Position numbers and translations under genes: made by a program
Part shown: one piece after another, positions 1 through 8,425 of the stretch
How positions within the stretch are numbered: position 1 is the first letter of the stretch
How the letters are laid out: the number at the start of each line of letters is the position of its first letter
Notes under the pieces: generated by a model
The model's input: the letters and a program-made list of their open reading frames with translations, nothing else
Told to the model about the DNA's origin: nothing
Database searches by the model: none
DNA from: JAZNQN01 sp045590195
GTDB lineage: Bacteria; Bacillota; Clostridia; UMGS1883; UMGS1540
Reading direction: 5' to 3'
Length of the DNA stretch: 39,079 nucleotides
Assembly: GCA_045590195.1 (NCBI GenBank)
Contig: JAZNQN010000026.1
Span: 1 to 39,079, forward strand

Positions 1-82
1 TTTACCCTTATTTATTGTTTCTTTTTAAGGTATGGTTATTCTGTCAAACTGTTTTATCATTTCATATATTTTTATCTAACAT

Positions 83-102
83 TTTTCTAGCACTTTTCTA
101 GC
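83..102. repeat. Two direct TTTTCTAGC repeats, 11 bp apart
   Basis: The 9-mer TTTTCTAGC occurs at 83-91 and again at 94-102, so the copies are one helical turn apart. Repeats of this spacing near an attachment site are often excisionase or integrase arm sites. Here that is an inference from the neighbouring tRNA fragment only. Confidence 0.4.
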
Positions 103-156
103 GAAAACCCAAAAAAAGCATCAAAAAGTGGCAATACGAAATTTTAGAGAACAGCA

Positions 157-195
157 AAGGCTTTGAAGGTTTTCAACCCCTCAAAGCCTTGATTT
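157..195 (+). terminator. Stem-loop, probable intrinsic terminator
   Basis: AAGGCTTTGA (157-166) pairs perfectly with TCAAAGCCTT (181-190), and the next bases partly extend the stem. GATTTTAT follows on the plus strand, so it would end a transcript entering from the left edge. No gene is visible between position 1 and the hairpin: all frames are short or interrupted. Confidence 0.5.
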
Positions 196-269
196 TATGC
201 GGTTTTTATCGCTTTTTAAGTTCCTTTAACTTCCGCTAATTTACTCTATCTAAAAAGACTCTCTAACAG

Positions 270-325
270 CTCGAAATGCGTTTGCCTTCACGGACACGTA
301 GGTTCTAATCCCACCTTCTCCGCCA
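270..325 (+). pseudogene. 3' fragment of tRNA-Ser(CGA), attachment-site remnant
   Basis: The fragment starts at a CTCGAAA anticodon loop (anticodon CGA). It continues through a 3' anticodon-stem strand, a long serine-type variable arm, a T arm (GTAGG, TTCTAAT, CCCAC) and a CTTCTCC acceptor strand ending in GCCA with the serine discriminator G. There is no 5' half: the bases left of the loop (AACAG) do not pair with TGCGT. The T stem has one mismatch, and the T loop reads TTCTAAT where TTCGAAT is usual, so the copy is decaying. Tyrosine integrases commonly recombine inside tRNA genes and leave such a displaced 3' end. The native-looking terminator just downstream suggests the element lay to the left. 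Confidence 0.72.
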
Positions 326-328
326 TCG

Positions 329-363
329 GCGAGGTTTATGTGTTAACAGAAACCTCGCTTTTT
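329..363 (+). terminator. Intrinsic terminator after the tRNA-Ser fragment
   Basis: GCGAGGTTT (329-337) pairs perfectly with AAACCTCGC (350-358) and is followed by a T run. It lies three bases after the CCA end and is probably the original tRNA terminator. Confidence 0.8.
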
Positions 364-597
364 CTTTGGAAACTTTTTGGAAACTCTCATATGCTTACAA
401 CCCCTGCAATCGCTGCAAGTGATGTAGTCTTTGAACTTATATCCAAATGAGCATAGCTTCTTTTTTCATAGATAAATCCTCAATGTGTTTTTTATTTTGA
501 CTGGCAGTTAATTTTTATTATAACACATTGGATGATTTTTGTTCATCGGTTAACCTTTACTGAACCACTCGACTATCGCGTGATTTTCGCTTTTTAA
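364..597. other. Intergenic, no supported gene
   Basis: No convincing gene is present. Two TTGGAAACT copies stand side by side near 366-386. On the minus strand an ATG at 469, preceded by GAGG, opens a 10-codon frame. In another minus frame a Cys-rich stretch (CSDCRGC) stays open into the tRNA fragment but has no start codon. An ATTATAACACATTG segment at 517-530 resembles sequences upstream of the two AraC genes. Confidence 0.5.
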
Positions 598-2511
598 TTA
601 TTCTGTAAGCATCCAAACTGCCATCTGAGTTCCTTCTCCAAATGTTTTTCCCGCTGATGCGTAATCAGTAAGAGTAATGAATTTACCGTTTTTAAGGGGT
701 ACATCATATTTTACAATACATTCATAAGGAACATTCTTTTCGCTTTCTTTAATTTTAACCGCTCCGTCTTTTTCTACCGCCACATCAATCGGCTCATCAA
801 GGCTGTAGCCAAGGCCTTCTTCCTGAGCGAGCATCACAGGGCCTCTCTGAAGGGCAATATGTTTATGGGCAATCGGGTCTTCTTTATCATATTTAGGTGT
901 TACATAGTTTTCTTCCCAGTGAACATCTGTCATAATAACCTGTTCGCCGTAAGAAATCGGATAAATTGCACGACAGGTCATATCAAGAGAAATTTCAATT
1001 TTATCGCCACTTTTCCAGGTTCTTTTTATTGAAACATAACCTGCTGACGCCTCTACCGCTTCGCCGTTTACTGAAATTTTTGTATTTTCGCTCCAGTATG
1101 GGTTTCTTATAAGAAGCTCAAATTCTTCTGCTTTTTCGCTTTCGAGAGTAATTGCTACTTCGCCGCTTTTCGGATAGTCTGTTTCAGTAACAAATTTAAT
1201 TTTTTCCCCTGCAGGCGACAAAATATTGCTTTCGCCATTTATAAAGAGGTTTAAAACAATGCCGCCATCTTTGCTGAGGTACTGAACCTTATGTACTGCA
1301 CCAATTCCGGCAGATGCAATACAAGCGCAGCAGCCATAATAGTGCATATCAGGCATAACCTGTTTGCCACCTATTCTTCCGCCCCTTGAGCCTTTTGTAA
1401 GGGGAGCGTAGCTATCAAACGGCATTGGCTCCAGCTTCCAGTGGGAAAAATCACGAACCATTTCAGGCTCCAATTGGTCTTTAGTATTAAAAGAGCCGAG
1501 GTAATCGTTAAAGAACGAAATTTCAAAGGCATCGATATATTTAGGGTCGCCTGTTAAAAGATGAACGCGGCTGAAAAATTTCATAAGGGTTACTGTTACG
1601 CAGGTTTCCTGCATAATCCACTCGTTAGTTGTATTAGCCTGACGAACTTTTGAATGGTCAAAAAGCTCGTGAGTACATCCGCAGCTGCCAATAACAGTAA
1701 AGTCGCTTTCTAAAATTTTCTCAGCAAATTTAATTACTGTTTCTTTGTATTTTTCGTTACCTGTAATTTTATAGTATTCCAAAATACCTTCAAAGCACGA
1801 TGTCATTTCATATGCTTTTGTAATTGGGTACTGATAAGGATATAAGCCATCTTCAAACGCAAGCTCAAAAAGGTTACCTATCTGGCAGCCGCCCTCGCCT
1901 ATTATATACTCAGCAAAGTCGAGATATTTTTTCTTCTCCGTGAGAGAATAAAGCCTTACAATCGGCTCTAAAATTGATGAAGAGTTAAGGCCTCTCCAAT
2001 ATGTAGAGGTGGCGTTTATGCTGATTTTGCCTTCCCCATCGCCAATTTTTGAAATTATATAATCTGCTTGTTTACTAATAGCGTCGATAATCCTCTCTTT
2101 AAGGGCATCATCTTTGCAAACTTCAAGAAAATACTCCATACCGAGCATAACATATTTTCTGCACCACAAATCCCAGTTCTGAAATTCACATTCAACGCTG
2201 TAAGTTGCAATTCTGCCTAGTTCAACCTGAGTGTTTAAAAGATTTTTGACTGCATCTTCCAAAACTTTATAAAGCTTTTCATCCTGAGAGTAGGAATAAA
2301 CAAGGGCTGCACCGCGCATCATTTTGCCCCAAAATTCGCCTTTCCAGCCTAAATCAGCATCATCGGAATGAATTTCGTACTGTTTTACAAACCTTTCCCA
2401 CAAGTCAGCACGCATAAGCTGTTTTTCCTTAGTAAAATTATAAGCGTTTTCTACAACACCACTATATTTATATGTGGCATCAGGGTAAAAATTAAATACT
2501 TCTCTGTTCAT
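598..2511 (-). CDS. GH127-type beta-L-arabinofuranosidase (DUF1680)
   Basis: The 637-residue protein has the family's N-terminal alpha-barrel (about 55-410) followed by beta-sandwich domains. GH127 enzymes hold a zinc ion with a Glu-x-Cys and a Cys-Cys pair, one of which is the nucleophile. Here E302-T-C304 and C394-C395 are in the expected order. The family releases terminal beta-L-arabinofuranose from plant arabinans or hydroxyproline-linked arabino-oligosaccharides. No signal peptide is seen, so action is cytoplasmic. The ATG follows AAGGAG with a 7-base gap, and this ribosome binding site lies inside the end of the upstream AraC gene, so the two are co-transcribed. The substrate is inferred from the family; related GH families sharing the DUF1680 fold remain possible. 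Confidence 0.85.
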   Translation of the reverse strand: MNREVFNFYPDATYKYSGVVENAYNFTKEKQLMRADLWERFVKQYEIHSDDADLGWKGEFWGKMMRGAALVYSYSQDEKLYKVLEDAVKNLLNTQVELGRIATYSVECEFQNWDLWCRKYVMLGMEYFLEVCKDDALKERIIDAISKQADYIISKIGDGEGKISINATSTYWRGLNSSSILEPIVRLYSLTEKKKYLDFAEYIIGEGGCQIGNLFELAFEDGLYPYQYPITKAYEMTSCFEGILEYYKITGNEKYKETVIKFAEKILESDFTVIGSCGCTHELFDHSKVRQANTTNEWIMQETCVTVTLMKFFSRVHLLTGDPKYIDAFEISFFNDYLGSFNTKDQLEPEMVRDFSHWKLEPMPFDSYAPLTKGSRGGRIGGKQVMPDMHYYGCCACIASAGIGAVHKVQYLSKDGGIVLNLFINGESNILSPAGEKIKFVTETDYPKSGEVAITLESEKAEEFELLIRNPYWSENTKISVNGEAVEASAGYVSIKRTWKSGDKIEISLDMTCRAIYPISYGEQVIMTDVHWEENYVTPKYDKEDPIAHKHIALQRGPVMLAQEEGLGYSLDEPIDVAVEKDGAVKIKESEKNVPYECIVKYDVPLKNGKFITLTDYASAGKTFGEGTQMAVWMLTE

Positions 2512-2512
2512 T

Positions 2513-3376
2513 TTATTTCTCCTTATTCATATTTCTGTATTTTAGCGGCGTTGTGCCGGTTTTTTCTTTAAAGTGACTAAAAAATCTTGTTCTGTTTGAA
2601 AAGCCACATTCAATCATAATATTTTCGATTGATTTATGTGTGCTTTCAAGCAGCTGCATTGCTTTTTCAACCCTGCATTTCATTATATATTCGGTAAAGC
2701 TCATACCGGTATATTCTTTAAAAAGAGCGCCTATATACGAAGGGCTGTAAAACTTTTCAACCGCTATATCGCGAAGTCTTAGTTGGCTTGCGCAGTTATT
2801 TTTAATAAACTGAAGCATTTCGTCATTTATTAAAAATCTGTCGCTTAAATTAAACTCCATTTTCCTGAAAACGAATATAAGAATCTGATTTAAAATTGCG
2901 CTTATTAAAAAATCGCTTCCGGGTTTTGTGTTATCCTGCTCTGTTATTACCCTTTTTATAAGCTGTTCAAACTCCTGCCTTTCATCGGAATAAAAATGAA
3001 TTTTGCAGTTGTTCTCATAAATCATACTTTCAAATTCTTTAAAATTGCCCCTGCCAAGAAGCGAAAAGGCATTTCCTGAATTTTTAAGGTTGGCATCAAT
3101 ATAGTCAAGCTTAAACATTATATCGGTATATTCAAGGCGGCCACTGCATTCAATAGCGTGAGTACAGTTATAGTTTAAAAAAAGCAAATCGCCTTTTTTA
3201 ACCGGATATCTCTGCCCATTTATTACGTGAATACCATTTCCGTGAGTTATATATGTAAGTTCTACAAAATCGTGGGTGTGCTCCTCTGTATTTCTTTCAA
3301 TGAAAGTGCTGTTTACCCAGCAGCCGGTATTTAAAATATACTCTCTGTTACTTTTCTTTTCAAACATATCTGCCAT
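2513..3376 (-). CDS. AraC-family regulator with N-terminal cupin sensor
   Basis: The 287-residue protein has an N-terminal cupin domain, with an HTHDF motif near residue 34 and a GDLLFLN strand. Two helix-turn-helix motifs occupy the last ~100 residues and end with the usual AraC signature around GFSNRTRFFSHFKEKTG. Such proteins bind a sugar in the cupin and activate adjacent glycan genes. It is the first gene of an operon with the GH127 gene (one base between them) and is divergent from the GH-A gene at 3581, so it probably controls both. The upstream SD (GGTGA) is weak. A second in-frame ATG nine bases downstream could also serve as start. Confidence 0.88.
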   Translation of the reverse strand: MADMFEKKSNREYILNTGCWVNSTFIERNTEEHTHDFVELTYITHGNGIHVINGQRYPVKKGDLLFLNYNCTHAIECSGRLEYTDIMFKLDYIDANLKNSGNAFSLLGRGNFKEFESMIYENNCKIHFYSDERQEFEQLIKRVITEQDNTKPGSDFLISAILNQILIFVFRKMEFNLSDRFLINDEMLQFIKNNCASQLRLRDIAVEKFYSPSYIGALFKEYTGMSFTEYIMKCRVEKAMQLLESTHKSIENIMIECGFSNRTRFFSHFKEKTGTTPLKYRNMNKEK

Positions 3377-3385
3377 AACATCACC

Positions 3386-3414
3386 ATAATAATTCTAACA
3401 CATTTTTTTTGCAA
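3386..3414 (-). promoter_or_regulatory. Candidate promoter of the first AraC gene
   Basis: TTGCAA (3409-3414) and TATTAT (3386-3391) are separated by 17 bases on the minus strand. The implied start site is only a few bases before the ATG, so an extended -10 (TGTTAGAAT) slightly upstream is an alternative. Confidence 0.35.
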
Positions 3415-3420
3415 AAAAAA
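3403..3420. repeat. 18-bp perfect palindrome T8-GC-A8
   Basis: Eight T, GC, eight A in the divergent regulatory region. It overlaps the candidate -35 of the AraC gene and may be a bent DNA or protein-binding element. Confidence 0.5.
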
Positions 3421-3450
3421 GTACACTATATAACAAAAAAAGTATCCGTT

Positions 3451-3471
3451 TTATAGATAATATGTCTATAA
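3451..3471. promoter_or_regulatory. Candidate operator dyad between AraC and GH-A genes
   Basis: TTATAGA (3451-3457) and TCTATAA (3465-3471) are perfect inverted 7-mers separated by 7 bases. The dyad lies about 70 bp upstream of the GH-A gene -35 element, a usual place for an activator site. Assignment to the AraC protein is an inference. Confidence 0.4.
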
Positions 3472-3534
3472 TTTTGATTTATTATATATTTCAGCAAAAC
3501 AAATTACACATTTCGGCGAAAAATTATCATTAAC

Positions 3535-3563
3535 TTGCAATTATAAAGTTAATATGCTACTAT
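3535..3563 (+). promoter_or_regulatory. Candidate promoter of the GH-A gene
   Basis: TTGCAA (3535-3540), 17-base spacer, TACTAT (3558-3563). The same hexamers with the same spacing occur upstream of the second AraC gene. The weak -35 fits a promoter that needs an activator. Confidence 0.45.
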
Positions 3564-3580
3564 GTATTTGGGGTGGTATT

Positions 3581-5614
3581 ATGAAAAGCGAAATTATAAG
3601 AAAAAACGGAGTAAACTACATTGCAGTTGACGGAAAAATTATTGACCATCTTGCAATGAAATCGTTCAGACCTACAAAAAACAACGTTGGCGATTTTTAC
3701 AAAGCCGGCGTTAAAATTTTTCACGTATACTGTTCAGGGCTTAAATCGGGCATAAAAATCCCCTATTCAACTTTTGGCGAAACCTGGTTTGGCAATAAAG
3801 ATTACCGTTTTGAAAACCTTGACAGGCAGATTGATTTTTTCAAAGAAACTGCTCCCGATTCTTATGTTTTTATAAATATTCATCTTGATTCAAGACAGTG
3901 GTGGCACAACGAAAACCCCGGCAACGCAAACTCTTTTACCCATCTTTCACAAATTGCCGCAAACGAAAAATGGCGACGCGATACTGCCGACTACTTAAAG
4001 GCACTTATAAAACACACTGAAGAAAAATATGATGATTTTGTTTTGGGGTATTTTCTTTTGGGCGGTTACACAACAGAGTGGTTCAGCGATTTTGACTATG
4101 AAGAGAGTCACCCTGTAAAACTGGAGGCATACAGAAAATATCTGGGCAACGAAAAAGCCGTTATCCCTGCAAAAGAACTGCTTGAAAAACCATCAGACCG
4201 GATTTTCCTCGATTCAGAAAAAGATGCCGATGTAATTGAATACAGAAAATTTCACAACAATCTTATTGCAGATACTGTTTTATACTTTGCACATGCGGCA
4301 CAAGAAGAATTAAACCACAAAAAAATTGTTGGTTTGTTTTTCGGATACATTATGGAGCTTTGGGGCGCAAGGCTATGGAACGCAGGTCACATTGAGTTTG
4401 ACAAAATTTACAGAAGTGACGATATTGACCTTATTGCAACACCTTCTTCCTACCAGTTCAGAAACTATAACGACGCAGGTGCATATATGCTTCTTTCTGA
4501 TACCATTGACTTAAACGGCAAAATGTACTTTGGCTCATTTGACCATTATACATTTAAAATTGCTACTTTAGAAAAAGAGCCTCGCCGCCTGACAAACACA
4601 GAAGATGCTTCGGAAGGGCTTGACTACTTAACAAAAATGAGAGGCGGAAACCGTGACACTCTCACAACAAGAAAGCAGACTATTGATGCCATAAGGCGTG
4701 AATTTATGATAAGAATGTCAAAACGTACAGGTATGTGGTGGTTTGACATGCTGGAAGGCTGGTACTACGACGATGAACTTATGGAAGAAATAGCCGCCCT
4801 TACAAAAAAATCAGAAGGCTATGTTGGCATACAACGTACTTCAAACAGCGAAATTGCCGTTATTGTAAGTGCAGAGTCTATGTACTATGTAAATAAGTGT
4901 TCAGATATGAATACAGAGCTTATTTTAAACCAGCGCGATGCCCTTGCAAGAATGGGTGCTCCCTACGATATTTATTCTTTTAATGATATTGATAAATTCG
5001 ATGCCGATAAATACAAACTTTTTATTTTTTTAAATGCTTTTTATATGACTGACAGCCAGAGAAAATATATACAGGAAACTATTAAGAAAAACGGCAGAAG
5101 TATCTTGTTTATCGGTACTGCTGACAACATTTCAGGAAATGCAGATAAAATGACAGGCTTTAAACTTTCAGAAACTTATACAGACGAAACAACTATTTGT
5201 GCTTTTGACTCAATGTACGGCTACAAGGAAGCAAAAAAGCCAACATTTTATGTAAACGATGAAAAGGCCCAGACTTTGGGCAGATACTCACAAAGCCGCC
5301 TTTGTGCTCTGGCTAAAAAAGAATTTAACGATTATACAATGTATTTCAGCGGTTTAGGAAATCTCTCTCACAATGCTCTGCGGGAAATAGCCCGTGCTGC
5401 CGGCGTTCACATTTATACAGAAAACGGTGTGGCAATTTATTCTGATTCTGCCTTTATTGGCGTATACAACACAAAAAGCGAAATTACAAGCCTAACCCTC
5501 GGCTTTGACGGCGAGTTTGAAGAAATTTTCTCGGGAAAAATGTATAAAACAGAAAACGGAAAAGTAACATTTAATACAGGTGAAAATCCTGCAAATATGC
5601 TTAAAATCAAATAA
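3581..5614 (+). CDS. Clan GH-A glycoside hydrolase, GH42-like
   Basis: The 677-residue protein starts with a (beta/alpha)8-type catalytic domain (about 1-400). A GGYTTEW motif places Glu166 where GH-A enzymes carry the acid/base, and there is an aromatic MWWFD segment late in the barrel. A Rossmann-like domain follows (about 430-560, KLFIFLNAFYMTD), resembling the trimerisation domain of GH42 beta-galactosidases, and then a short beta domain. I chose ATG 3581 because GGGGTGG precedes it; an upstream in-frame ATG at 3554 has no SD. There is no signal peptide. It is the only plus-strand gene of the glycan island and faces the AraC/GH127 operon. The exact GH family and substrate are not certain; galactosides or other pectin side chains are plausible from context. 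Confidence 0.7.
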   Translation: MKSEIIRKNGVNYIAVDGKIIDHLAMKSFRPTKNNVGDFYKAGVKIFHVYCSGLKSGIKIPYSTFGETWFGNKDYRFENLDRQIDFFKETAPDSYVFINIHLDSRQWWHNENPGNANSFTHLSQIAANEKWRRDTADYLKALIKHTEEKYDDFVLGYFLLGGYTTEWFSDFDYEESHPVKLEAYRKYLGNEKAVIPAKELLEKPSDRIFLDSEKDADVIEYRKFHNNLIADTVLYFAHAAQEELNHKKIVGLFFGYIMELWGARLWNAGHIEFDKIYRSDDIDLIATPSSYQFRNYNDAGAYMLLSDTIDLNGKMYFGSFDHYTFKIATLEKEPRRLTNTEDASEGLDYLTKMRGGNRDTLTTRKQTIDAIRREFMIRMSKRTGMWWFDMLEGWYYDDELMEEIAALTKKSEGYVGIQRTSNSEIAVIVSAESMYYVNKCSDMNTELILNQRDALARMGAPYDIYSFNDIDKFDADKYKLFIFLNAFYMTDSQRKYIQETIKKNGRSILFIGTADNISGNADKMTGFKLSETYTDETTICAFDSMYGYKEAKKPTFYVNDEKAQTLGRYSQSRLCALAKKEFNDYTMYFSGLGNLSHNALREIARAAGVHIYTENGVAIYSDSAFIGVYNTKSEITSLTLGFDGEFEEIFSGKMYKTENGKVTFNTGENPANMLKIK

Positions 5615-5647
5615 TAAAAGCAGTGGAAATCCACTGCTTTTATTATT
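5610..5647. terminator. Bidirectional intrinsic terminator
   Basis: A perfect 17-bp stem (5610-5626 with 5631-5647) with an AAAT loop and A/T-rich flanks. It overlaps the stop codon of the GH-A gene and also lies downstream of the minus-strand operon that ends at 5664, so it serves both convergent units. Confidence 0.93.
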
Positions 5648-5663
5648 TGATATAAATTTTTTA

Positions 5664-5777
5664 CTACCCCAAAAGAACTATTGGCACCATAATTGGCATT
5701 ACTCGGCTTTTAAGGGTTTCGCTGAAAAATATATTATCTGTTTCTTTTACAATTTTAATTACTTTTTCAAAATCCAT
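5664..5777 (-). CDS. 37-residue ORF with ADP-ribosylglycohydrolase-like tail
   Basis: An ATG at 5777 is preceded by AAAGGTG, which overlaps the stop of the SGNH gene, and the frame runs 37 codons to TAG. The last 13 residues (RVMPIMVPIVLLG) almost repeat the C-terminus of the operon's first protein (RVMPIMVPIVLMG), and 25 consecutive bases are identical. The first part (MDFEKVIKIVKETDNIFF) resembles the N-terminus of inositol-monophosphatase-family enzymes, but that match is from memory of the family and short. The ORF is either a recombination scar joining the start of one lost gene to the end of a duplicated one, or a translated microprotein. It is the last gene before the terminator. Confidence 0.6.
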   Translation of the reverse strand: MDFEKVIKIVKETDNIFFSETLKSRVMPIMVPIVLLG

Positions 5778-5786
5778 AATACACCT

Positions 5787-6896
5787 TTATTTTAAAAACT
5801 TAACAGATTTTACGGTTACCATACACTCGTCCATTTGCGGTGAGAGGAAAAATCTGATTATACTTTTGTCAATTTCAGAAATATCAAATTCGTATGTTCT
5901 CATTTGCTCGTCGAAAATTTCAGTTTTAAACTCGTATTTTTGTCCCAAAGTGTTTAGGGTAAGGCAAAGAATTTCTCCACCGGCCGCTCCCGCTACTGCC
6001 ATTTCGGCACAAAACTTTTTATAACCGGGTTCTATACAAATTCCGTAACTTGACAGCGATGCTCCCGTCCCCGGTGCAGAGCTAAAGCAAACCTTATCTT
6101 GTTGCTGCCTTATATTAAAACCACCAAAGCTTACAAAAAACCCGGGCTCGGTTTTAATGCTGAATTTTTCAATTTTTTCTTTTTTTGCATATTTTTCAAA
6201 AGTATATTCTTCCAAAAACTTACCATCAGGTATTTTTGCTATCATATCTTTTGCGTTTTCATAAAAGATAGAAGCTATTTTTTCGTGGCCGGCATCGCCC
6301 GGATGGGTACGAAATTCCACCCCACCCATCTGTGCTTTTTTATCGTATTCGGGATAATCTGTAAAAGCGTAATAAGGGTACTTATCGCCCTCGCTTTCGT
6401 GAATTATGCTACAGTCGCAAACTACAAATCCATATTTCTTTGCAACAGAGCTGCCAACAGCCACCATTTTGTTTGCAAAGCCACAAATTACAACCGTATC
6501 ACTTCTTTTACAGGTATTTATCATTTCATACAGCACTTCGAAAAAAAGTGTTAACGACTTTTCGTCTTTAGAAACTGCATTTTCGCCAAACAAAATTGTT
6601 ATAACATTTGGTTTGAAGTTTTTTATAACCTCTTTCATTCTATCAAGGTTTGGCGAAGATAAAAGGCTCTCTCTTGTGGCAGATGATGTACAGCACCTTT
6701 CAAAATCGGCATGGTTTTCGGCTACTGCCTGCACATTTGCATCAAAGCCTTTTTCAATAAATTTGGTAAATTTATGAAAATAGTCGTTTTCGGGGGTAGT
6801 TGCCGCCATTCCCCAAAAGCCATCGGTTTGCCATCCGTCAAAAGGGCCATGATAAAGATACGAGTGTCCTATTGCGTAATATCTTATATCTTTCAT
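5787..6896 (-). CDS. SGNH/GDSL-type hydrolase, putative carbohydrate esterase
   Basis: The 369-residue protein has an SGNH fold arrangement. Block I is IGHSYLYHG, with Ser in a GHS rather than GDS context. ITILFGENAV stands at block III, where GxND is usual, so the oxyanion Asn is retained but shifted. Block V is HPGDAGHEKIA, giving the Asp-x-x-His pair. The C-terminal ~120 residues look like a beta domain. SGNH enzymes in such clusters remove acetyl or other ester groups from glycans. The gene follows the GH28-like gene by 9 bases with GGGAGA as SD, so it is in the same operon. There is no signal peptide. The substrate is unknown. Confidence 0.75.
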   Translation of the reverse strand: MKDIRYYAIGHSYLYHGPFDGWQTDGFWGMAATTPENDYFHKFTKFIEKGFDANVQAVAENHADFERCCTSSATRESLLSSPNLDRMKEVIKNFKPNVITILFGENAVSKDEKSLTLFFEVLYEMINTCKRSDTVVICGFANKMVAVGSSVAKKYGFVVCDCSIIHESEGDKYPYYAFTDYPEYDKKAQMGGVEFRTHPGDAGHEKIASIFYENAKDMIAKIPDGKFLEEYTFEKYAKKEKIEKFSIKTEPGFFVSFGGFNIRQQQDKVCFSSAPGTGASLSSYGICIEPGYKKFCAEMAVAGAAGGEILCLTLNTLGQKYEFKTEIFDEQMRTYEFDISEIDKSIIRFFLSPQMDECMVTVKSVKFLK

Positions 6897-6905
6897 AATT
6901 TCTCC

Positions 6906-8411
6906 CTACTTTTCAAAAGTAACATTTTCGGCGTTTGCTATTTCAAGGAAAGGATAATCTTTGTCAATGCTCTCTCCGTTTATTTTAACGCCTGAAATTG
7001 ATATGTTTTTGAGAGTAATATTATCTCTTACAGATTTTACAATTACCTTTGCACAGCACTTGCCGTCTTTTTCTAAAATTTTCTCATCGTAATAAACATT
7101 TACACCGCGAACTACTACATCTCTTATCATACCAACATCCCAATTACCTTTTGCGTATTTTTCGGGCATTGGCGGAATATGGCCATACATACCCGGCTGA
7201 CAGAAAAAGTAATTACGAAAGTTTATTATATTGGCAATTTGAGTTTCTCTGTCAGGGGCGTATGGTGTATCCTCTGTTACCTGATGAACAGTTGGTGAGT
7301 CGAACACGTTATACTCAACATTTATATTTTCATACAAAATGTTATTTACCTCTGCACTGTCACCGTTTGCAATATCAAGGGCATTGTTGCACGCTCTCAA
7401 AATATCAATATTTCTGAAAGTAATGTTTTTATACTCTCTGCAAAGTGTTTCAAGGCCAATTTCAAGAGTGTTGCCCCAGTCGCACCATACTGTGCAGTTT
7501 TCAAAGAGTATGTTTTTACAATCTGTGTCGCCGTAGCGGTCAATTCCTTTAATTACAAGCGTGTCGTCAAATGAGTGCACAAAAGCGTTTTTAACGGTAA
7601 TATTTTGGCTATTTACAATATCAATACCATCGGTATTATATCTCCATTGGCCAAAAACCTTTATATTATCAATTTCAACATTGAAGCAATGGAACAAATT
7701 TATGCACCATATAGCCGAATCGCGGAACAGTACCCCTTCAATTTTAACATTTTCACAGTCGTAAAATTTAAGATTGCCAACGGTAAAGTTTTCGTAGCAC
7801 CTGCTTGAAATTCTTCCCTCGCCGCTGTCGTCAAAAAGTCCGTTACCGAAAATGTGTATGTTTTTTGCGTTTTCGCCATAAATGTTACCAAATACAAGTG
7901 CATCTTTGTCAACATAAATGCTCTCGTTATCGTAAAGAGTAATTTTGCCGGGCATATGAACACCGGGGCCGAAATAGTATGTTACTTCTTCTTTTTCGGG
8001 TGCCGCAATCTCGGGCGAATTAAATATATAAAGTGCGTGAGTAAAATCATCGCAAGTTAAAACATACTGACCATTTTCGCCTAATTTAAAGCTGATTTCA
8101 CCATTTTTATTATCAAATGCAATGTTTTTTGAAAAAGGTTTTATTAAAACTCTTTCATAGTCAAAAAGAGGTTTTACTTTGAAAGAAAGTGGCTCGTCAC
8201 TTATAATATTTACGAAAGATACTATCGTTGTCTGGTCACAGCTTCGCTGATGGCCTGGCCACATGCGGTTAAACGATATTTTCGAAACACGGCAGGTGTA
8301 AACAGGCACTTCTACCCCGTTTACCTCTACTGTATATTCATTTGAAATTGGCTCGATATACTTAAATGGTGATAAATTATAATCGTGTTCAAATTTTGAA
8401 TATGTAAACAT
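6906..8411 (-). CDS. GH28-like parallel beta-helix glycoside hydrolase
   Basis: The 501-residue protein has an N-terminal beta domain (about 1-130). Repeated short beta-strand turns follow (NIHIFGNGLFDD, NVKIEGVLFRDS, NITVKNAFVHSF) that mark a right-handed beta-helix. NTDG at 259-262 and FDD at 281-283 match the three catalytic Asp positions of GH28 polygalacturonases. The usual GHG motif is replaced by WGNTLEIG, so the substrate or mechanism may differ. GH28 enzymes hydrolyse galacturonic acid linkages in pectin. It lacks a signal peptide and is the second gene of the operon, 14 bases after the ADP-ribosylglycohydrolase-family gene, with AAGGAG 7 bases before the ATG. Confidence 0.78.
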   Translation of the reverse strand: MFTYSKFEHDYNLSPFKYIEPISNEYTVEVNGVEVPVYTCRVSKISFNRMWPGHQRSCDQTTIVSFVNIISDEPLSFKVKPLFDYERVLIKPFSKNIAFDNKNGEISFKLGENGQYVLTCDDFTHALYIFNSPEIAAPEKEEVTYYFGPGVHMPGKITLYDNESIYVDKDALVFGNIYGENAKNIHIFGNGLFDDSGEGRISSRCYENFTVGNLKFYDCENVKIEGVLFRDSAIWCINLFHCFNVEIDNIKVFGQWRYNTDGIDIVNSQNITVKNAFVHSFDDTLVIKGIDRYGDTDCKNILFENCTVWCDWGNTLEIGLETLCREYKNITFRNIDILRACNNALDIANGDSAEVNNILYENINVEYNVFDSPTVHQVTEDTPYAPDRETQIANIINFRNYFFCQPGMYGHIPPMPEKYAKGNWDVGMIRDVVVRGVNVYYDEKILEKDGKCCAKVIVKSVRDNITLKNISISGVKINGESIDKDYPFLEIANAENVTFEK

Positions 8412-8425
8412 AGTTATTCTCCTTT

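Noticed and set aside
1..150. Remnant of an integrase gene at the left edge
   Set aside because: All frames on both strands are interrupted within a few dozen codons and no integrase motif can be read; only the possible arm-site repeats are kept.
437..469. Ten-codon minus-strand ORF with GAGG upstream
   Set aside because: A possible leader peptide was considered, but there is no gene downstream on that strand and no hairpin pair typical of attenuation.
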